DNA of 49,923 bases from Candidatus Fermentibacter danicus. GTDB taxonomy: Bacteria; Fermentibacterota; Fermentibacteria; Fermentibacterales; Fermentibacteraceae. Both the position numbers and the translations under genes were made by a program. Below the pieces are notes generated by a model that was not told the DNA's origin, ran no database searches, and was given only the letters and a program-made list of their open reading frames with translations. This document shows, one piece after another, positions 24,829 through 33,892 of this stretch (its first letter is position 1; every line of letters begins with the position of its first letter). The DNA lies in the NCBI GenBank assembly GCA_001618605.1, contig LKHC01000119.1, positions 19,262 through 69,184 of the forward strand, given 5' to 3'.

Positions 24829-27800
24829 ATGAAGAAGAATGCTTCCCGGACAGGCATGAGCCTCGTCGAACTTACAATTGTAATAGTGGTTATGGGCGTC
24901 ATCATGGCCGGGGTGTTCATGCTGTTCCTCAGCAGCACCGAGCATTTCAACTTCGCCCGACGCCAGAACGAACTCGACATAACGGGCAGGCTCATACTCG
25001 ACAGAGTGACGAACGAAACGATCTGGGCGGGCTACATGCCGCGCGGAGGATGGGACAACGACGAGTGGCACCCGATAGTGAAGGCCACGGATGATTCGCT
25101 CTCGTTCTTCGCCGATCATGACGGCAACTGCGTTCTCTCTCTTTCCGAATACACGAACGTCACTGTCGTCAACCAGCGCCTGAGGATAACGGACAACGAC
25201 GCCCGGACCCAGGACATAGGCGAGAACATCACGGGTTTGGAGTTCGAATACCTGGACGAGCGCGGCGACATCCTGCCGTTCCCGATCGATGCACTGTCAC
25301 GCGACATGATCAGACACATCAGGGTAACCCTCGAACTCACGGCGGTCTATACCGACGACGTTTATCAGACCGTCCTCCGCACCTCCATCTCGCCCAGGAA
25401 TCTCGGCGTGAACCACAACATCGACCCGACCTTCTTCGCGCCCCGCCCCCTGCGTGGTGTAATCGCCCTCAACATCGCCGGCGACAGCCTGAACCCCGAC
25501 CCGTCGATCGACGAGGAGGAGATGAGCGAGAGGCTCCAGCTCTGGGGCTACACGGTACGGGAACTCACCGACGATCAGCTCTACGGATACGACTACACGA
25601 ACATCGACGCTCTCATACTGAGGCACATTCCCAACATGTTGACGCACTTCGATCCCGGGGCACCCACCTTCTTCCGCGATCTGCCCGTGCCGACGATCAC
25701 CCTGTCCGCCTACGACGCATTCGCGCTGTACGGAATCGAGATGGGGGGTGTAGTCAGCGCGTCCGAGATCGTCTGCGACAGCATGACGATGGTGGAGTAC
25801 GGCCCCCCGACCGTGAGCTGCCCGACCGGCATATTCCCGGTCTACAGACCGTTGTCCAACGGATATCAGTCTGTCCTGACCGGGATGATGCCTTTTGACG
25901 GGGATACGCTGTACGCGATACCGGGATCTACTGCGGACTATTCGGGCTATTCGGGCGTCTATGCGATAAACCTCGATACCGACAGCCTGAGGCGAGTGCA
26001 CTTCAGCGCCTGGGAGGCCCACAAATACGACGAGAACAACGGATGGGAGCTGTTCTACAACATCGTGAAGTGGATGGCCGTCATCGAGGAGGAATACCTC
26101 GGCACTCCGATCACCCTATTGGAGGACTTCGAGGGTCCGCAGGCGACTGCGCAGAACATCACGGTCTGGTCCGACGACATCCACACGACCACCGGGGTCG
26201 ACACCGTGCAGGTCTTCTACGAATCCTTCACGGGCGGCTACGTAGGCTCCTACTGGACGATGCTGCCACTCGGCGGCGGCAGGATCGACGTGAGCGGCAA
26301 CGCCCTCCGGACCGACCGCTCCGCGGCCGGGGCCTACACGAGGAACCTCGCCATCCTGACCCTGGACCTCTCGGCCTACGACGAGTACACGGACGACCTC
26401 AGGATGACCTACAGCTCCTACAGCTACGAGGGTGCTCCCGACGCGATGGACGGCTCCTTCATGAGAACGCTGCCCGCATCGCCGGTGCAGCTCGCGAACA
26501 TCACGTTCCCCACGCTGGGCAACGCCCCGGGGGACATGACCTTCTACACTAACAACACGACATACGGCCGCTACAGGATCCACAGTCCGTCAACCTGGAA
26601 CGGCGACGGCAACTTCGTTACGATGGACAAGAACACCAGCAACTCCACCGAGGTGCAGAACAGGCTGATGTTCGAGATCCCCACGGACGGGGTGACGGCC
26701 GGCGAGCAGATTACAGTCGCCTATCGCTTCCACGACCATACCGACGAGTCCTACTCCGGAATCTACGGCGACTTCCTCGGCTACAGCACCACCGGGATCA
26801 TCTCCGGAACCCCGACGCTGATAGCCAACCTCTCCCCGGGATCCTACTCGAACAACACCTGGACCAACCGTACCAACACGTTCAACATGCCCGCCACACC
26901 GGTGAACCCCATCTACATCATCTTCGGCCAGAGGGGCACCGCAGTGGCGACCTACTTCGACACAAACGACGGGATCTCCCTCGACAACATCTTGGTGACC
27001 GCGCCGGGCGACACCACCTACACGTCCATCGGGGGCACCTCTAGCACGCCCTCCTGGACGAGAAGCGTGATCGACCTGGACGCCGCGGCGAGGCTGAACT
27101 CCATCCCCTTCGCCACGGGATTCCAGACGATGCTGAGCCAGTACGGGAACGCCACCGGCGGCAGGCGCTGGGACGACGTGGAGGTGACTACCCTTGCGAC
27201 GGGCAGCGTGGCTCCGGGATGGCGCCACGGGCGTCTGTCCATGTTGAAAGTGGACGACTGGCGCATCAAGTCCAACGTCTACGGGGGCTTCGGGGATTCC
27301 TGGGTCACCCAGACCGCTTCAACCAACACATACAGCAACAATTGCTACTGCTTCCTCCAGACCCCCGAGATGACCATACCGGCCTGGATCGAGTCGCCCG
27401 TTCTTACGTTCAGCCACAAGATGGATTGCGAAAGCAGGAACGACGGCGGATTCGTGCAGATCTCGGTCGATGGGGGCGCCTGGACGAACCTCACCAAGGC
27501 AGGCTCGGGACTCAACTACAACAACACCTCGTCATCGTCGTTCCCGGCAGGCTCCGGTATCGATATCTTCACCGGCGGCGGAAGCTCGACCCCGCGGACC
27601 GAGTCGGCGAATCTGTCCGCCTACAGGGGCCATACCGTGAGCTTCAGGTTCGTGTTCGGCTCCAACGGAAGCATCACGAGCGGATCGGGATGGCTCCTGG
27701 ACAACTTCGAACTGTCTGGCTCCGCGACGGGCTACCAGATCACGGCCATCGGGTTCAATGCAGGAGTGGTTCCCAGCGCCTGGAACTATCTTCTGGACAT

Positions 27801-28770
27801 CTACATGGCCTCCGGGCCGGACAGCTCCTTCGCCTCGTCGGGCGAATGGAACAAGGTGACCATGATGCATGTCGCCACCTCCCAGCCCGTGACGGTGGGA
27901 GATAGCGGATGGAATACGATCCCCCTGACGACTCCGTTCGTCCTCACGCCCGGCGCCAACCTGCAAGTGAAGATCGAACAGGCGAACACCGGATGGATGA
28001 CGGGCAACGGCATCTCCTGGCTCTGCAGCGGCATCGCGGGCGGGTACAGGTGCCGCCGGGCCGAGAGCGCGTCGTCCGATCCCGTGTCCCTCAGCCTGCA
28101 TTTCAACAGGCCCGATATCAGGCTGTATACGCCGGACGGAATGCTGACCGTGGAGGGCGGCGCGATCGAGGACGAATCGGTCCCGATCAACAGCAGGATA
28201 TCCTACAACGACTGCGAGATGATCTTCTCGCCGTCCGAACTCGGCACTGGAGGCGGAATCGGCACCTGGACCCACGGCGGCAGGTATGACGACTGGGAGA
28301 TCGGCGAACCCAGGCACCTTCTCGTGGACCCGGGCCTCACTTCCGAGAACGGGTCGTCGGTGGCCGGGACGGATCTGAGCGGCGACAACGGCTGCTACAA
28401 CGCCGACGAATACGCCTGGTTCGCCTCGCCCGCCTACGAGATGCCCAGCGACGCCATGTACGACTCGGTTTCGATGAAGCTCTTCAAGTGCCTCAGGAAC
28501 GCCCCGAACGACGACGGCTACATCCAGATAGCCTTCATGAACTCGCCCGACATCCCGCCCGAGGCCTCTACGGAATGGAAGACCGTCAGAACCTACACGG
28601 CGAGGTTCGAGGATGTCTGGGATTACGAGGTGATAAGGCTCACCAGCCAGTTCGAGGATGCCTGGACCCAGGGCAGGTCGTACTTCTGCATAAGGTTCAT
28701 CCAGTCTTCCGGGCCGTTCGTCGAGTTCGGCGGCTGGAACATAGACAACATCCAGTTCTTCGCGAAATAG
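24829..28770 (+). CDS. Giant prepilin-like protein with adhesin-type domains
   Basis: 1,313 residues from ATG 24829, downstream of AGGTGG. The prepilin signal TG/MSLVE (Glu at +5) and pilin helix are followed by a PilW/GspJ-like region to about residue 200. Residues about 205-425 form an alpha/beta region starting GVIALNIAGDSLNP, with WGYTVREL and DALILRH, resembling ThuA/amidotransferase-like folds often attached to secreted proteins. From about 430 on are beta-rich, Asn/Thr/Gly-rich units; patterns such as SPVLTFSHKMDC...DGGFVQISVDGG...GWLLDNFELSG recur and look like MAM or immune-inhibitor-A-type jelly rolls. Ordinary minor pilins have 150-300 residues. A pilus-tip or surface adhesin is the best inference. 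Confidence 0.75.
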   Translation: MKKNASRTGMSLVELTIVIVVMGVIMAGVFMLFLSSTEHFNFARRQNELDITGRLILDRVTNETIWAGYMPRGGWDNDEWHPIVKATDDSLSFFADHDGNCVLSLSEYTNVTVVNQRLRITDNDARTQDIGENITGLEFEYLDERGDILPFPIDALSRDMIRHIRVTLELTAVYTDDVYQTVLRTSISPRNLGVNHNIDPTFFAPRPLRGVIALNIAGDSLNPDPSIDEEEMSERLQLWGYTVRELTDDQLYGYDYTNIDALILRHIPNMLTHFDPGAPTFFRDLPVPTITLSAYDAFALYGIEMGGVVSASEIVCDSMTMVEYGPPTVSCPTGIFPVYRPLSNGYQSVLTGMMPFDGDTLYAIPGSTADYSGYSGVYAINLDTDSLRRVHFSAWEAHKYDENNGWELFYNIVKWMAVIEEEYLGTPITLLEDFEGPQATAQNITVWSDDIHTTTGVDTVQVFYESFTGGYVGSYWTMLPLGGGRIDVSGNALRTDRSAAGAYTRNLAILTLDLSAYDEYTDDLRMTYSSYSYEGAPDAMDGSFMRTLPASPVQLANITFPTLGNAPGDMTFYTNNTTYGRYRIHSPSTWNGDGNFVTMDKNTSNSTEVQNRLMFEIPTDGVTAGEQITVAYRFHDHTDESYSGIYGDFLGYSTTGIISGTPTLIANLSPGSYSNNTWTNRTNTFNMPATPVNPIYIIFGQRGTAVATYFDTNDGISLDNILVTAPGDTTYTSIGGTSSTPSWTRSVIDLDAAARLNSIPFATGFQTMLSQYGNATGGRRWDDVEVTTLATGSVAPGWRHGRLSMLKVDDWRIKSNVYGGFGDSWVTQTASTNTYSNNCYCFLQTPEMTIPAWIESPVLTFSHKMDCESRNDGGFVQISVDGGAWTNLTKAGSGLNYNNTSSSSFPAGSGIDIFTGGGSSTPRTESANLSAYRGHTVSFRFVFGSNGSITSGSGWLLDNFELSGSATGYQITAIGFNAGVVPSAWNYLLDIYMASGPDSSFASSGEWNKVTMMHVATSQPVTVGDSGWNTIPLTTPFVLTPGANLQVKIEQANTGWMTGNGISWLCSGIAGGYRCRRAESASSDPVSLSLHFNRPDIRLYTPDGMLTVEGGAIEDESVPINSRISYNDCEMIFSPSELGTGGGIGTWTHGGRYDDWEIGEPRHLLVDPGLTSENGSSVAGTDLSGDNGCYNADEYAWFASPAYEMPSDAMYDSVSMKLFKCLRNAPNDDGYIQIAFMNSPDIPPEASTEWKTVRTYTARFEDVWDYEVIRLTSQFEDAWTQGRSYFCIRFIQSSGPFVEFGGWNIDNIQFFAK

Positions 28771-28778
28771 GGGGCGCC

Positions 28779-30308
28779 ATGATGAATACCGCAAAAGGGA
28801 GAAAGAGGGGCGCGGCGCTGGCGCTGGTGGTGATATTCGGCCTTGTCCTCTCCATACTGGCCGCAGCCGTGTTCACGCTGTTCCAGTCTAACGTGAGCAG
28901 CTACACCTACGTCCGCGACAGACTCCAGGCCAGGTACTCCGCGGAGGCCGGCGTGAACCTGGCCGTACACATGATCATGGGCGGGGCGGACATCCCCCAG
29001 GGCATCATGCCGGTCCAGTTCCTGCCCGAGCCGCCTGCAGGCGGATTTTATCAGATGCCGGGCGACGACCTCGGCAGAGTGATGGTCTACGTCGACCCGA
29101 ACGACAGAAACGACCAGGTGGCCATTGCCAACGCCTACGCCGTCCGTGCGCTGGCCGTGATCGGCTCGGGCGACTCGACCTACACATACGGCATGGAGAC
29201 GATGGTCCTGCCCGAGAACTTCGCCAGGTTCGCCACCTTCCTGAACGACCCGCCCCTGGACGGCTTCTACGGCGACGGATACAGGTTCGACGGGCCGTTC
29301 TTCGCGAACGGCCCCGTCTGCCTGTACAGCTCGAGCAGCTCCTCCGCGGACGACGTCTGGTTCTACCGCTTCAGCCTGGCATCCGACTACTACATCTACG
29401 GGCCGAACGAGGCGTCGGGATCCCGACAGACCTCGCCACAGTGGGGCAACCTCACGGTTCAGCCCATCGAGAGGATGTTGATGGGCGCACCCTACTTCGA
29501 GCTGGGAGCCGACCCCATTCCATTCGGACCGGGCGAGGTCAACTGGCAGGACACGAGAAGCGCGGCACAGTCCGGCGGGCTGTTATTCACGGCCGCGCAG
29601 ATCCCGGACAGAACCAGGATGATCCTCCGCGGAAGCGAATACGGCGATACGCTGTTCGTGAAAACAGGGCGGGACGCCGCTGTCCAGAAGTTCTTCCTCG
29701 GCGACCTGACCAACCGCGTGATCTGGATAGACAACGCCGCCTCGAGCAGGATCTATCTGAAGGGCTACCCGAACTACTCCCCGTGGTCCAACCCAATTTC
29801 TCCGGACGGGCTGCGCGAGCCGCTCACGATAGGGTGCAACGGCAGCATCTACGCGTCGGGGTCGCTCCAGTACCACGACAGGGACATCATGGACATGGAC
29901 AACAGGACTCTGCTGGGCCTGGTCATGGTCCACGGCAACTTCGTCATTGCGCTTGATCCCGATCTCGTCGGCAGCGTGGTGGACTGGCCCGACGGCATGT
30001 GGAAAATAGTGACCGACAGCGACGTCGAGTACGACTGCACCGTCATGGTTCTGGAGGGCGAGTTCAGGGCGGAGGATCACAGATACCCCTATCCCAAGGC
30101 CGATTTCATGTTCGTGGGAGGCTACATAGTCAACCGCGAAGGATATACCACCTTCGGCAACCAGGGATGGGACACGGTGATCTTCTACGACTCCCGCCTG
30201 ATGACGATGCACCCGCCGTTCTTCCCGCAGACCGGAAGGTGGGACACGGCGTACTGGGAGGAGCAGCCCAACCTCACGGAGTATCTCATCGGCGTGAACC
30301 AGGACTGA
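28779..30308 (+). CDS. PilX-like pilus-associated protein
   Basis: 509 residues from ATG 28779 (a second ATG follows immediately). The N-terminus KRGAALALVVIFGLVLSILAAAVFTLF is a PilX-type anchor, followed by the RLQARYSAEAGVNLAVHM helix typical of that family; no GFxxxE site is present. The exported part contains FDGPFFANGPV and ends near HPPFFPQTGRWD. It is a full-length paralogue of the next gene, sharing the anchor, an MPGD segment, the GP..NG block and the HPP-FP end. An eight-base gap separates it from the giant pilin. Confidence 0.68.
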   Translation: MMNTAKGRKRGAALALVVIFGLVLSILAAAVFTLFQSNVSSYTYVRDRLQARYSAEAGVNLAVHMIMGGADIPQGIMPVQFLPEPPAGGFYQMPGDDLGRVMVYVDPNDRNDQVAIANAYAVRALAVIGSGDSTYTYGMETMVLPENFARFATFLNDPPLDGFYGDGYRFDGPFFANGPVCLYSSSSSSADDVWFYRFSLASDYYIYGPNEASGSRQTSPQWGNLTVQPIERMLMGAPYFELGADPIPFGPGEVNWQDTRSAAQSGGLLFTAAQIPDRTRMILRGSEYGDTLFVKTGRDAAVQKFFLGDLTNRVIWIDNAASSRIYLKGYPNYSPWSNPISPDGLREPLTIGCNGSIYASGSLQYHDRDIMDMDNRTLLGLVMVHGNFVIALDPDLVGSVVDWPDGMWKIVTDSDVEYDCTVMVLEGEFRAEDHRYPYPKADFMFVGGYIVNREGYTTFGNQGWDTVIFYDSRLMTMHPPFFPQTGRWDTAYWEEQPNLTEYLIGVNQD

Positions 30309-30326
30309 CGGCCGGGAGGCGGGGAG

Positions 30327-31739
30327 GTGGATCCAGCCGTGGCGCGCAGGCGGTCGGGGGGCAGGGGAGCGGTGCTCGCCGTGCTGGTGGTGCTGTCCGG
30401 CGTGATGGCTATCCTCGTAGCCGCGGTATTCGTCCTATTCCAGGCCAACGTGTCCTCCTACAGATACAGACACGGGAGGGTGAGGGCCCAGCTTGCCGCC
30501 GAGGCCGGCGCGACCCTCGCCCTCTACACCCTTGCCCTGGAGCCCGCCGTACCGGAGGGCGATCCCTACTCCATGCCGGGCGACAGCGCCCAGTGGATAT
30601 CGCTCCCCTCGGGCGACCACGCGTGGGTGGTGATCGATCCCTGGGACATGAACGACGAGCCCTACCGGATCGGCTCCGTCGAGATCAGGAGCCGCGGCAT
30701 GTCCGGCGACGTGACGAAGGACGTGGCCGTCCGGGCGGCCCCCGACTACCCGTCGCGCTACGCCCTGCTCACGGACATGGGCATACCTCCCGGCATCATC
30801 AGGGACGGCGCGAGGATCGAGGGACCGGTGCACTCCAACGGCGTGGTGAACATCGGGAGCATGACCCCGGACTCCACGGGCGACCCCTGGGTCGGTTTCA
30901 TATCCACCACCGCCTCGGGCGGGTTCAACTTCTGCGACGTCGGCCCGAGCGACGAGCCTCACCCGGATGGCAGCCGCGTATGGCTGCGGCCGTACCGGAG
31001 CCACAGGCAGGGTCGCCCCTACTGGGACCGATACGCGAACGAGATCGACTTCGAGAGGCTGGGGCAGATCTTCTCCTCGCTCAGGACCGCTGCGTCCGAT
31101 TCGGGTGCCGTCGTCTGGAACGCCAGAAGGATCCTGCTCCAGGGTGACAGACTGCTCTGCCTCTCGGAGCCGCTCGGCGCGATCGACACCGTCTCGCTCC
31201 GCGAAATCGATCTGGTCTATCTTCCAGGGTTCTCGAACGTGCTGATCAAGTCGGTTTCGCCGGTGGAGTCGCCGCTGACGATAGTCTCGAACGGGCCGAT
31301 CGGCCTCATGGGCGGCATCTACTGCTCGATGCACGAAGCCACGGGAGCGCCCCTCGGACTGGTTTCCCTGTCGGGCTTCGTGATCCCGCGCGATCCCGAC
31401 TTCACAGGCTCTTCCGACTGGCCCAGGCCGTGGAACATCGAGACGGACAGGCACATGTCCATAAACGCCTCGCTCTGCGCACCGTCCGGGTCGATCCAGG
31501 CAGAGGATCCTACCGCCGGCGGATCCTCCTACTGCCTGAACATACTGGGCGGGCTGTCGGTACAGCGCCTGGGCACGCTGGGGACCGGCACGAGAGGGTA
31601 CACCCTCTGCATCAACTACGACGGGGCCCTCTCCTCAACGCACCCGCCGCATTTCCCCGCCCTCGCCCGGTGGAAGATGTACTCCTGGGTGCCCGATCCC
31701 GACTACGGGGGCTCGGATATCGATGACAACCTCTTCTGA
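30327..31739 (+). CDS. PilX-like pilus-associated protein, paralogue of the previous gene
   Basis: 470 residues from GTG 30327, six bases after GGGAGGC. The anchor RGAVLAVLVVLSGVMAILVAAVFVLF and following AEAGATLALYTL helix match the preceding protein closely, as do FEG/EGPVHSNGVV and the C-terminal THPPHFPALARW. Tandem duplication with divergence is the simple explanation. The protein is probably anchored in the inner membrane or incorporated in the pilus, with the bulk exported. Confidence 0.68.
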   Translation: MDPAVARRRSGGRGAVLAVLVVLSGVMAILVAAVFVLFQANVSSYRYRHGRVRAQLAAEAGATLALYTLALEPAVPEGDPYSMPGDSAQWISLPSGDHAWVVIDPWDMNDEPYRIGSVEIRSRGMSGDVTKDVAVRAAPDYPSRYALLTDMGIPPGIIRDGARIEGPVHSNGVVNIGSMTPDSTGDPWVGFISTTASGGFNFCDVGPSDEPHPDGSRVWLRPYRSHRQGRPYWDRYANEIDFERLGQIFSSLRTAASDSGAVVWNARRILLQGDRLLCLSEPLGAIDTVSLREIDLVYLPGFSNVLIKSVSPVESPLTIVSNGPIGLMGGIYCSMHEATGAPLGLVSLSGFVIPRDPDFTGSSDWPRPWNIETDRHMSINASLCAPSGSIQAEDPTAGGSSYCLNILGGLSVQRLGTLGTGTRGYTLCINYDGALSSTHPPHFPALARWKMYSWVPDPDYGGSDIDDNLF

Positions 31740-32322
31740 TCAGGCCCCGGGAGCCTTCGCCGGCAAGGTTCCGATCCGCGCGGGATTCACCCTGGTCGAA
31801 CTCACGATAGTCATAGCCGTAATCGGCGTGCTTCTCGCAGCCGTGTTCCTCCTCTTCCAGGCCGGCGGCAGGGCGGCCGACCGTGTGACCGCATCCGTGG
31901 AATCCGCGATCGACTCGAGGCGGGCGGTCGACGCCCTGGAAGCCGTCCTGACGACCGCAGGATGCCGCCGGTCGATGCAGCCAGGCCCCGGACGGCACCC
32001 CATAAGCGTCGCTCAGAGCACGATGATGCAGTTCGACGGGAGGTCGTCCTCCGGTCTGGATCGAATGATAACCGTCAGTTGTCTTCCGGAGGGCGGGTTC
32101 GAGATCATGGAGGGCGGCTCGGTGAGCTTCGAGAGCGGTCCCGCAGTCGGGTTGAGGCTTTCGTACCGCGATGCGACGGGAACCGTACTGGGAGAGGACG
32201 AACTCCGTACGCCCGGTGGACGGGACATGATCCGGAGGATCGATTACGTCGTCGTGACCGGAACGGGCGAGAAGGCGGACTCCCTGACCGGGAGCTGCAC
32301 TCCGCCCAGCCTCTCGCTCTGA
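31723..32322 (+). CDS. Type IV prepilin-like protein, PilW/GspJ type
   Basis: 199 residues, starting inside the end of the preceding gene. Signal IRAG/FTLVE with Glu at +5, then a pilin helix (LTIVIAVIGVLLAAVFLLF), and a globular domain of about 150 residues. The 21-residue leader is longer than in its neighbours. Length fits PilW or GspJ. It ends one base from the convergent HD-GYP gene, leaving no room for a terminator between the two units. Confidence 0.8.
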   Translation: MTTSSDQAPGAFAGKVPIRAGFTLVELTIVIAVIGVLLAAVFLLFQAGGRAADRVTASVESAIDSRRAVDALEAVLTTAGCRRSMQPGPGRHPISVAQSTMMQFDGRSSSGLDRMITVSCLPEGGFEIMEGGSVSFESGPAVGLRLSYRDATGTVLGEDELRTPGGRDMIRRIDYVVVTGTGEKADSLTGSCTPPSLSL

Positions 32323-32323
32323 C

Positions 32324-33892
32324 TCAGGCCTCGAAACCCATCTCCAGACAGGCCGTCAGGGTCTTGACCACGGCGGGATCGAACAGGCTGCCGGCGCGCA
32401 GAGAGACGGCGCTCATGGCCGTCTGCGGCGTTCCCCTCTCGAGTTCGGAGATGTACTCGTCCGCTACGGCGAGAACCCTGGCGGAAATCGGGATGCTGCT
32501 CCCGGAGAGCCCTCCGGGCTGACCCGTCCCGTCGAAGTGTTCGTTCATGCGGATCAGACCCGTCATGGCCTCCTCGGGCAGGGAGAACAGATTCAGTTCC
32601 TGGTCGTCGAAGCCCTCGTCGGAGGGCGTGCCGAACAGCGCCGGAGCGATATGGTGCAGCAGCGCGGACATCCGGACGGAGTCGAGAAGACCGCTCTGCA
32701 GGCCGAGGCGCCTGCTCATCTCCACCGCTAGGCGGGCGACCCTCCTGCTGTGGCCGGCGAGACGGTGATCCGCCCTGTCCAGCGAGTAGACCATCGCCTC
32801 CATGCAGCTCCAGGCTTCGAGCGAGACCCTCTTGGCCAGCTCGAGGTTCTGCAGCGCGGCCTCGGTGAGAGAGATGAAGCTGTCGAGCCTCGACTTGTCC
32901 AGGACGGTGATCTCGTCCGCCCAGGCTTCCACGGTGAGTCCGGTTCTTCCCCTGCGGACCAGGGGAGGGCCGGGCGGAACGGGGGAGCCGGAGGGCCGGC
33001 GAATGGTGAGGCCGGCGTTCCCGATCTGGAGGAATCTGGGGGAGAACGCCCCGTATATCTCGACGGCAAGCGCCTGCATGGCCTGGATCGTGGATGTCGA
33101 TTTCGACAACCTGTCGGAGAGCGAGGACAGCGACTTCTGTATGGAGAGGGATCTGCCACGGGCCCACTTGGACTTCTCCAGGGACACCGTGATCGCTATC
33201 TGGGCGGCTATCAGCGAGGCGGCCCCCAGGATCATGAGCATGGGATCACCGCCTCTGCCGTTCCCGGGGACGATCTCGGCCACCGCCGGGATGAACAGGG
33301 GCAGAAAGGCGAGGGGCAGGAGAAAGGCCTGCATCGCCCTCGTCCTGCCGGACCCGCGGGAAAGGAGGCCGCCCTCGCCGCCCAGCGCCATGAGGATCGA
33401 ACCCGTGGCGACGAATACGACAAGGGATGCGGCCAGAGCGGCCGTGTTCACGAGGAGACCGCCTCCCCCCGCCGAGACGAGCGTGGAGACGGCTCTCGCG
33501 GCGCGCAGAGAGGGCCAGGATACCAACGCCGTCCGTATGGAGTGTCCCAGGGCTGCGTCATGGTCCATGCCTATCCTGACGGAGAAACTCAGGTATCCCA
33601 CGAAGACCGATGCGGTGAACGCGGCCTCTATGGCCCCGGTGAATCCCGCCGTGGACAGGAAGGCGGCGAACGCCGGGAGAAGCGTCACGACCGCCCCTTT
33701 CGACGTGAGGTATCCGAACGCGGACGCAACCAGCGTCACGGCCCACGCAGCCAGGAAAAGCATGAACATGACGCTGTCGTCCCAGGCGGGTTCTTCGACG
33801 GGTATCGCGAGCCCTGCCGCGAGCAACAGGAGAGCCTGCAGGAGCGTTATTCCCCTGCTGCGGTCATGCGCCTGCTCCATCCAGGAGTTCAC
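32324..33892 (-). CDS. Membrane protein with degenerate HD-GYP domain
   Basis: 522 residues from GTG 33892; ATG 33880 is an alternative. Residues about 15-240 hold multiple hydrophobic helices, then a helical linker and, from about 365, an HD-GYP fold: GHSRRVARLAVEM, then ALLHHIAPALFG where an active enzyme has ALLHDIGK, and NEHFDGTGQPGGL where HHERxDGxGYP is expected. The catalytic Asp is His (codon 32651-32653) and GYP is GQP, so cyclic di-GMP hydrolysis is unlikely; it may bind the nucleotide or regulate its partner. It overlaps the intact HD-GYP gene by 29 bases. Confidence 0.82.
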   Translation of the reverse strand: MNSWMEQAHDRSRGITLLQALLLLAAGLAIPVEEPAWDDSVMFMLFLAAWAVTLVASAFGYLTSKGAVVTLLPAFAAFLSTAGFTGAIEAAFTASVFVGYLSFSVRIGMDHDAALGHSIRTALVSWPSLRAARAVSTLVSAGGGGLLVNTAALAASLVVFVATGSILMALGGEGGLLSRGSGRTRAMQAFLLPLAFLPLFIPAVAEIVPGNGRGGDPMLMILGAASLIAAQIAITVSLEKSKWARGRSLSIQKSLSSLSDRLSKSTSTIQAMQALAVEIYGAFSPRFLQIGNAGLTIRRPSGSPVPPGPPLVRRGRTGLTVEAWADEITVLDKSRLDSFISLTEAALQNLELAKRVSLEAWSCMEAMVYSLDRADHRLAGHSRRVARLAVEMSRRLGLQSGLLDSVRMSALLHHIAPALFGTPSDEGFDDQELNLFSLPEEAMTGLIRMNEHFDGTGQPGGLSGSSIPISARVLAVADEYISELERGTPQTAMSAVSLRAGSLFDPAVVKTLTACLEMGFEA

